A stretch of 7,144 nucleotides of DNA. It comes from Actinomycetota bacterium (GTDB lineage Bacteria > Actinomycetota > Humimicrobiia > Humimicrobiales > Humimicrobiaceae). The translations under genes were made by a program, and so were the position numbers. Of this stretch, positions 4,751-7,144 are shown in pieces (position 1 is the first letter of the stretch; the number at the start of each line of letters is the position of its first letter). The DNA is taken from the NCBI GenBank assembly GCA_018399435.1, contig JAGYOJ010000078.1, positions 1 through 7,144 on the forward strand, given 5' to 3'. The notes under the pieces are model-generated. The model was not told the DNA's origin. It saw nothing but the letters and a program-made list of their open reading frames with translations, and searched no databases.

Positions 4751-5485
4751 TTAATACCTTTTTTTTGAAAGCTTTGCAGGAACCCCATATGAAATGAAAT
4801 CTTGCTTTTCTATGCTTTTGTTTACAAGCGAGTAAGATCCAATAATATTGCCTTTTTTAATTGTTACCCCATCTGTAACATTAACTGATGCCCCCAGCCA
4901 TACATTATCTTCTATACTTATTCCACCTTTAGATATTAGCCCCTGTTGCCTAATGGGAATATTCGGTTTGCTATATTTATAGTTTCCTCCGCCTACCAGA
5001 TATACATAAGCTGATATGAGCACGTCATTTCCTATGCTTACATTGCTTCCCTGGACTGCATGCACGAGGCTATTTATTCCCAGTATAGTATTATTTCCAA
5101 TACTTATATCCCCGTCCTTGCAGCTTAGCACTACATTTCTGCTAATTAATACCCCATTGCCTAAGGTAATGCCTTTATTGTCCCCGCCTTTAGCATCTAA
5201 CACGCAATTATCTTCTATTATTACATTGTCCCCTATTATTATTTTCTTAGGGTGCCTTATGGTAATTCCCTTGCCAAATATTACATTTCTTCCTACTTTT
5301 TTAAAAATCAGGGGATAAAAAATTTTACGCAATGCCAAGCCAAGAGCGCCCGGCAAGTTTGAAAATAGAATTATTATAATCTCATATATGAATAAATTCT
5401 GGCTGCCTAAATACAGTTCCCTGTATTTAGAAATATTTGACTTATTTGTTGATGTTATGTCCTGGTGGACTTTTCCTTTAACCAT
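4751..5485 (-). CDS. Left-handed beta-helix acyltransferase (hexapeptide repeat, colanic acid/LPS acetyltransferase type)
   Basis: Likely O- or N-acetyltransferase that adds an acyl group from a CoA donor to a surface-glycan sugar. Seen: a row of imperfect hexapeptide turns from about residue 66 to 225 (IIIGDNVII, ISIGNNTIL, VSIGNDVLI, ISIEDNVWLG) and the closing GVPAKLSKKR common to the family. The loop VGGGNYKYSKP (164-174) lies where active-site loops often occur; I cannot name the catalytic His with certainty. A hydrophobic stretch at about 31-62 (IYEIIIILF, then PGALGLALRKIFYPLIF) suggests membrane association and is seen in polysaccharide-cluster members. Length 244 aa is normal for this type. 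It starts 2 bases after the methyltransferase stop, so it is translationally tied to it, and it is the last gene of the leftward operon. The substrate sugar is unknown. Confidence 0.9.
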   Translation of the reverse strand: MVKGKVHQDITSTNKSNISKYRELYLGSQNLFIYEIIIILFSNLPGALGLALRKIFYPLIFKKVGRNVIFGKGITIRHPKKIIIGDNVIIEDNCVLDAKGGDNKGITLGNGVLISRNVVLSCKDGDISIGNNTILGINSLVHAVQGSNVSIGNDVLISAYVYLVGGGNYKYSKPNIPIRQQGLISKGGISIEDNVWLGASVNVTDGVTIKKGNIIGSYSLVNKSIEKQDFISYGVPAKLSKKRY

Positions 5486-5487
5486 TT

Positions 5488-6141
5488 TTACTTTCTAGCA
5501 GAAAACATCCCAATGCCTGTAAATGCTTTCTTCTTTATTCCAATTCCCTTTAATGTTTTTACTATTTTAATATGTTTAAATCCAGCTTCTTTTAAAAACC
5601 CCGTAATTTCTGAGGTGGTATAGTATTTTATATGGCCTTTTTCAAATTTTTGCCTATATATGTTCTGTAACCAGATTGGAAAAAATACATCCCTGCAGGC
5701 ATCTTCTAAAAAGAAAGTCCCCCCATCTTTTAATACCCTTTTTATTTCCTTTAATGCCTTTAAGGGATTGGGATAATGGTGAAAAGAGTTGCTGCTAAAC
5801 ACGAGATGGAAGCTATTATCTTTATAGGGTATGTTTTCTGAATTTGCAATTTTAAACTCAAAGTTTGCCAAATTGCCTGTTTTTTCTCTGGCATTTTTTA
5901 TCATCTGGGCCGATATGTCTATGCCATAATATTCTGCTTCCCTGTTTTCTTTTGCCATAAGCGCCAATGCATTGCCAGTTCCGCAGCCCACATCCAGTAT
6001 TTTTTTCTTGCCGCTAATATCAATATGTTCAAGCATCATTTTATGTATATACCTAAACCACGAGCTTATCCTGTCCGTGTCATATGTCTTTGCCCAGCTG
6101 TCAAACCTTTTTATATTCTCAGATGTATCATTGTTTTCCAT
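5488..6141 (-). CDS. Class I SAM-dependent methyltransferase (Methyltransf_11/25 type)
   Basis: Transfers a methyl group from S-adenosylmethionine to an unknown small-molecule acceptor in the cytoplasm. Seen: motif I ILDVGCGTGNAL at 48-59, the acidic residue D75 at the end of strand 2 (YYGIDIS), SENIPYKDNSFHLVF at 101-115 (motif II region, adenine and ribose contacts), SFHHYPNP at 119-126 and EIKRVLKDGGTFFLED at 132-147 (motif III), in the normal order for the family. Length 217 aa is usual. ATG at 6141 has GAGG (6148-6151) upstream. It lies 10 bases after the epimerase and 2 before the acyltransferase, so it is the middle gene of the operon. Between a sugar epimerase and a sugar acyltransferase, a sugar or lipid-sugar substrate is plausible. 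Quinone or fatty-acid methylation by relatives of this type cannot be ruled out. Confidence 0.92.
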   Translation of the reverse strand: MENNDTSENIKRFDSWAKTYDTDRISSWFRYIHKMMLEHIDISGKKKILDVGCGTGNALALMAKENREAEYYGIDISAQMIKNAREKTGNLANFEFKIANSENIPYKDNSFHLVFSSNSFHHYPNPLKALKEIKRVLKDGGTFFLEDACRDVFFPIWLQNIYRQKFEKGHIKYYTTSEITGFLKEAGFKHIKIVKTLKGIGIKKKAFTGIGMFSARK

Positions 6142-6151
6142 ATCTTGCCTC

Positions 6152-7144
6152 TTATTTTTTATAAAGCTTTCCGTTTTCTATAATCCAGTCATAGGTTTTT
6201 TTAAGCCCTTCCTCCATGCTTATTCCAGGATTATAGCCTAAATCATTTTCTGCCTTTGAGATATCATAGAGGTAATTATTTAAGAAAAATAATAGGCTTC
6301 TCCTAGAAAATGGCGGCTCTTTTTTTATAATCTTAAACATAAATTCTACAATTATGCTTAATGGATACATTAAAAAAGGAGGAATATTGAAAGGTAGGAG
6401 AAGCTTTCCTCCAGTTAATTTTTTAATATTATCCACAAGGTCCTTTACTGTGCTTTTTTCATTTCCAGAAAGAATATAAATCTGGCCTATTGATTTATCG
6501 GTCTGCGAAGCCTGCCATATGCCTTCTGCTGCATCTACAACGTAAGCGCTTTGCCTGTAGGTTGAGCCATTGCCAACCATGAAAAACCTGCCCTTTTTAA
6601 TATTTCTAAAAAGCTTGATTGTCCTTGGGCATCTAGGGCCGTAAACAAATGAAGGCCTTACTACAGATACTGGGTATTTTGTCTTTTTGTAGTAATCAAT
6701 AACATAATTTTCAGCCATCCATTTAGTTTTTTCATATATGGTAGTGGGGTTGAGGGGAGACTTTTCATCTGCTGGTTTTCTGCCTATGTCTTTCATGACA
6801 CCAACTGTTCCGCAGTAAATAAACCTTGGCACATTCTGCTTGTGGCTTTCTTCCAATAATTTTTTGGTTCCAAGGTAATTATTTTCCTTGTAATACTTGT
6901 CACTGGCCACAATTGACAGGTGAACGCTTGCAAGGTGGAAGACAATGTCAATATCTTTTACTAATTTTTCTGCCATCCCTTCATCAAGAAGGTCGCCTTC
7001 TATTATTTCTAAATTTTCATTTACCTCAAGCGGCCTTATATCTTCTACATTTAGGTCAATAGTCCTGACTTGATAGCCTTTCTTTAAAAGAAATTCAACC
7101 ATGTGGCTTCCAATAAATCCTCCCCCACCTGTGACCAGAACTTT
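6152..7144 (-). CDS. NAD-dependent epimerase/dehydratase, extended SDR family (5' end cut by the window)
   Basis: Probably acts on a nucleotide-sugar (epimerisation, dehydration or reduction). The internal ATG at 7102 is not the start: the frame stays open to the window edge and those extra 14 codons read KVLVTGGGGFIGSH, the Rossmann glycine motif TGxxGxxG, so the gene enters from the right with only a few codons missing. Numbering from the first visible codon: D30 after strand 2 (RTIDLN) favours NAD over NADP; the YCGTVGV strand holds the Ser/Thr position at T113; the catalytic YxxxK is Y137/K141 (YEKTK); PSFVYGPRCPR is the typical substrate-loop entry. 330 residues are visible, about full length. 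It is first in view of the leftward operon with the methyltransferase (10-base gap). The exact sugar cannot be assigned; a 3-beta-hydroxysteroid-dehydrogenase-like branch is also possible. Confidence 0.93.
   Translation of the reverse strand, partial: KVLVTGGGGFIGSHMVEFLLKKGYQVRTIDLNVEDIRPLEVNENLEIIEGDLLDEGMAEKLVKDIDIVFHLASVHLSIVASDKYYKENNYLGTKKLLEESHKQNVPRFIYCGTVGVMKDIGRKPADEKSPLNPTTIYEKTKWMAENYVIDYYKKTKYPVSVVRPSFVYGPRCPRTIKLFRNIKKGRFFMVGNGSTYRQSAYVVDAAEGIWQASQTDKSIGQIYILSGNEKSTVKDLVDNIKKLTGGKLLLPFNIPPFLMYPLSIIVEFMFKIIKKEPPFSRRSLLFFLNNYLYDISKAENDLGYNPGISMEEGLKKTYDWIIENGKLYKK

Noticed and set aside
4470..5411. 12-base direct repeat TGGCTGCCTAAA at 4470-4481 and 5400-5411
   Set aside because: About one exact 12-mer repeat is expected by chance in 7 kb, and the second copy lies inside the conserved coding sequence of the acyltransferase.

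Overview
The window is AT-rich bacterial DNA, roughly one third G+C by eye. Arginine is mostly AGG/AGA, ATA isoleucine is frequent, and some starts are TTG or GTG. Shine-Dalgarno-like sites, a TTGACA/TATA-type promoter and a tRNA fragment with an encoded CCA end point to a bacterium. The gene content (radical SAM enzyme, surface-glycan genes, several toxin-antitoxin modules) would suit an uncultivated anaerobe. No marker gene is present, so I do not name a phylum.

Left, 1-2900 (+): a tight three-gene operon of a membrane-anchored family-2 glycosyltransferase (5' end outside the window), a radical SAM/SPASM protein and a flippase-like membrane protein (lysylphosphatidylglycerol synthase TM family). 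It looks like a lipid-linked sugar or glycolipid pathway. The gene junctions are 1-3 bases, and both carry the same 11-base stop/ribosome-binding sequence.

Middle, 2904-4750: two divergently transcribed toxin-antitoxin modules. On the minus strand a ribbon-helix-helix antitoxin overlaps a PIN-domain (VapC-type) toxin, whose stop lies 3 bases from the stop of the flippase-like gene. On the plus strand a BrnT-family toxin overlaps a CopG-type antitoxin, followed with ATGA overlap by a 34-codon ORF. The BrnT promoter is well formed, is covered by two nested palindromes, and predicts a leaderless mRNA. From 4569 to 4750 there is no gene, but there is what looks like the 3' end of a tRNA gene (minus strand) beside a 2 x 12-base tandem repeat. 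This suggests an old attachment site of an element integrated into a tRNA gene.

Right, 4751-7144 (-): a second tight operon, transcribed leftward, of an NAD-dependent sugar epimerase/dehydratase (5' end outside the window), a class I SAM methyltransferase and a left-handed beta-helix acyltransferase. These are typical tailoring enzymes of surface polysaccharide synthesis. The two glycan operons point toward each other with the toxin-antitoxin hub and the att-like scar between them. I found no clearly new system. The most informative signals are the tRNA scar, the small ORF and the palindrome-covered leaderless promoter.
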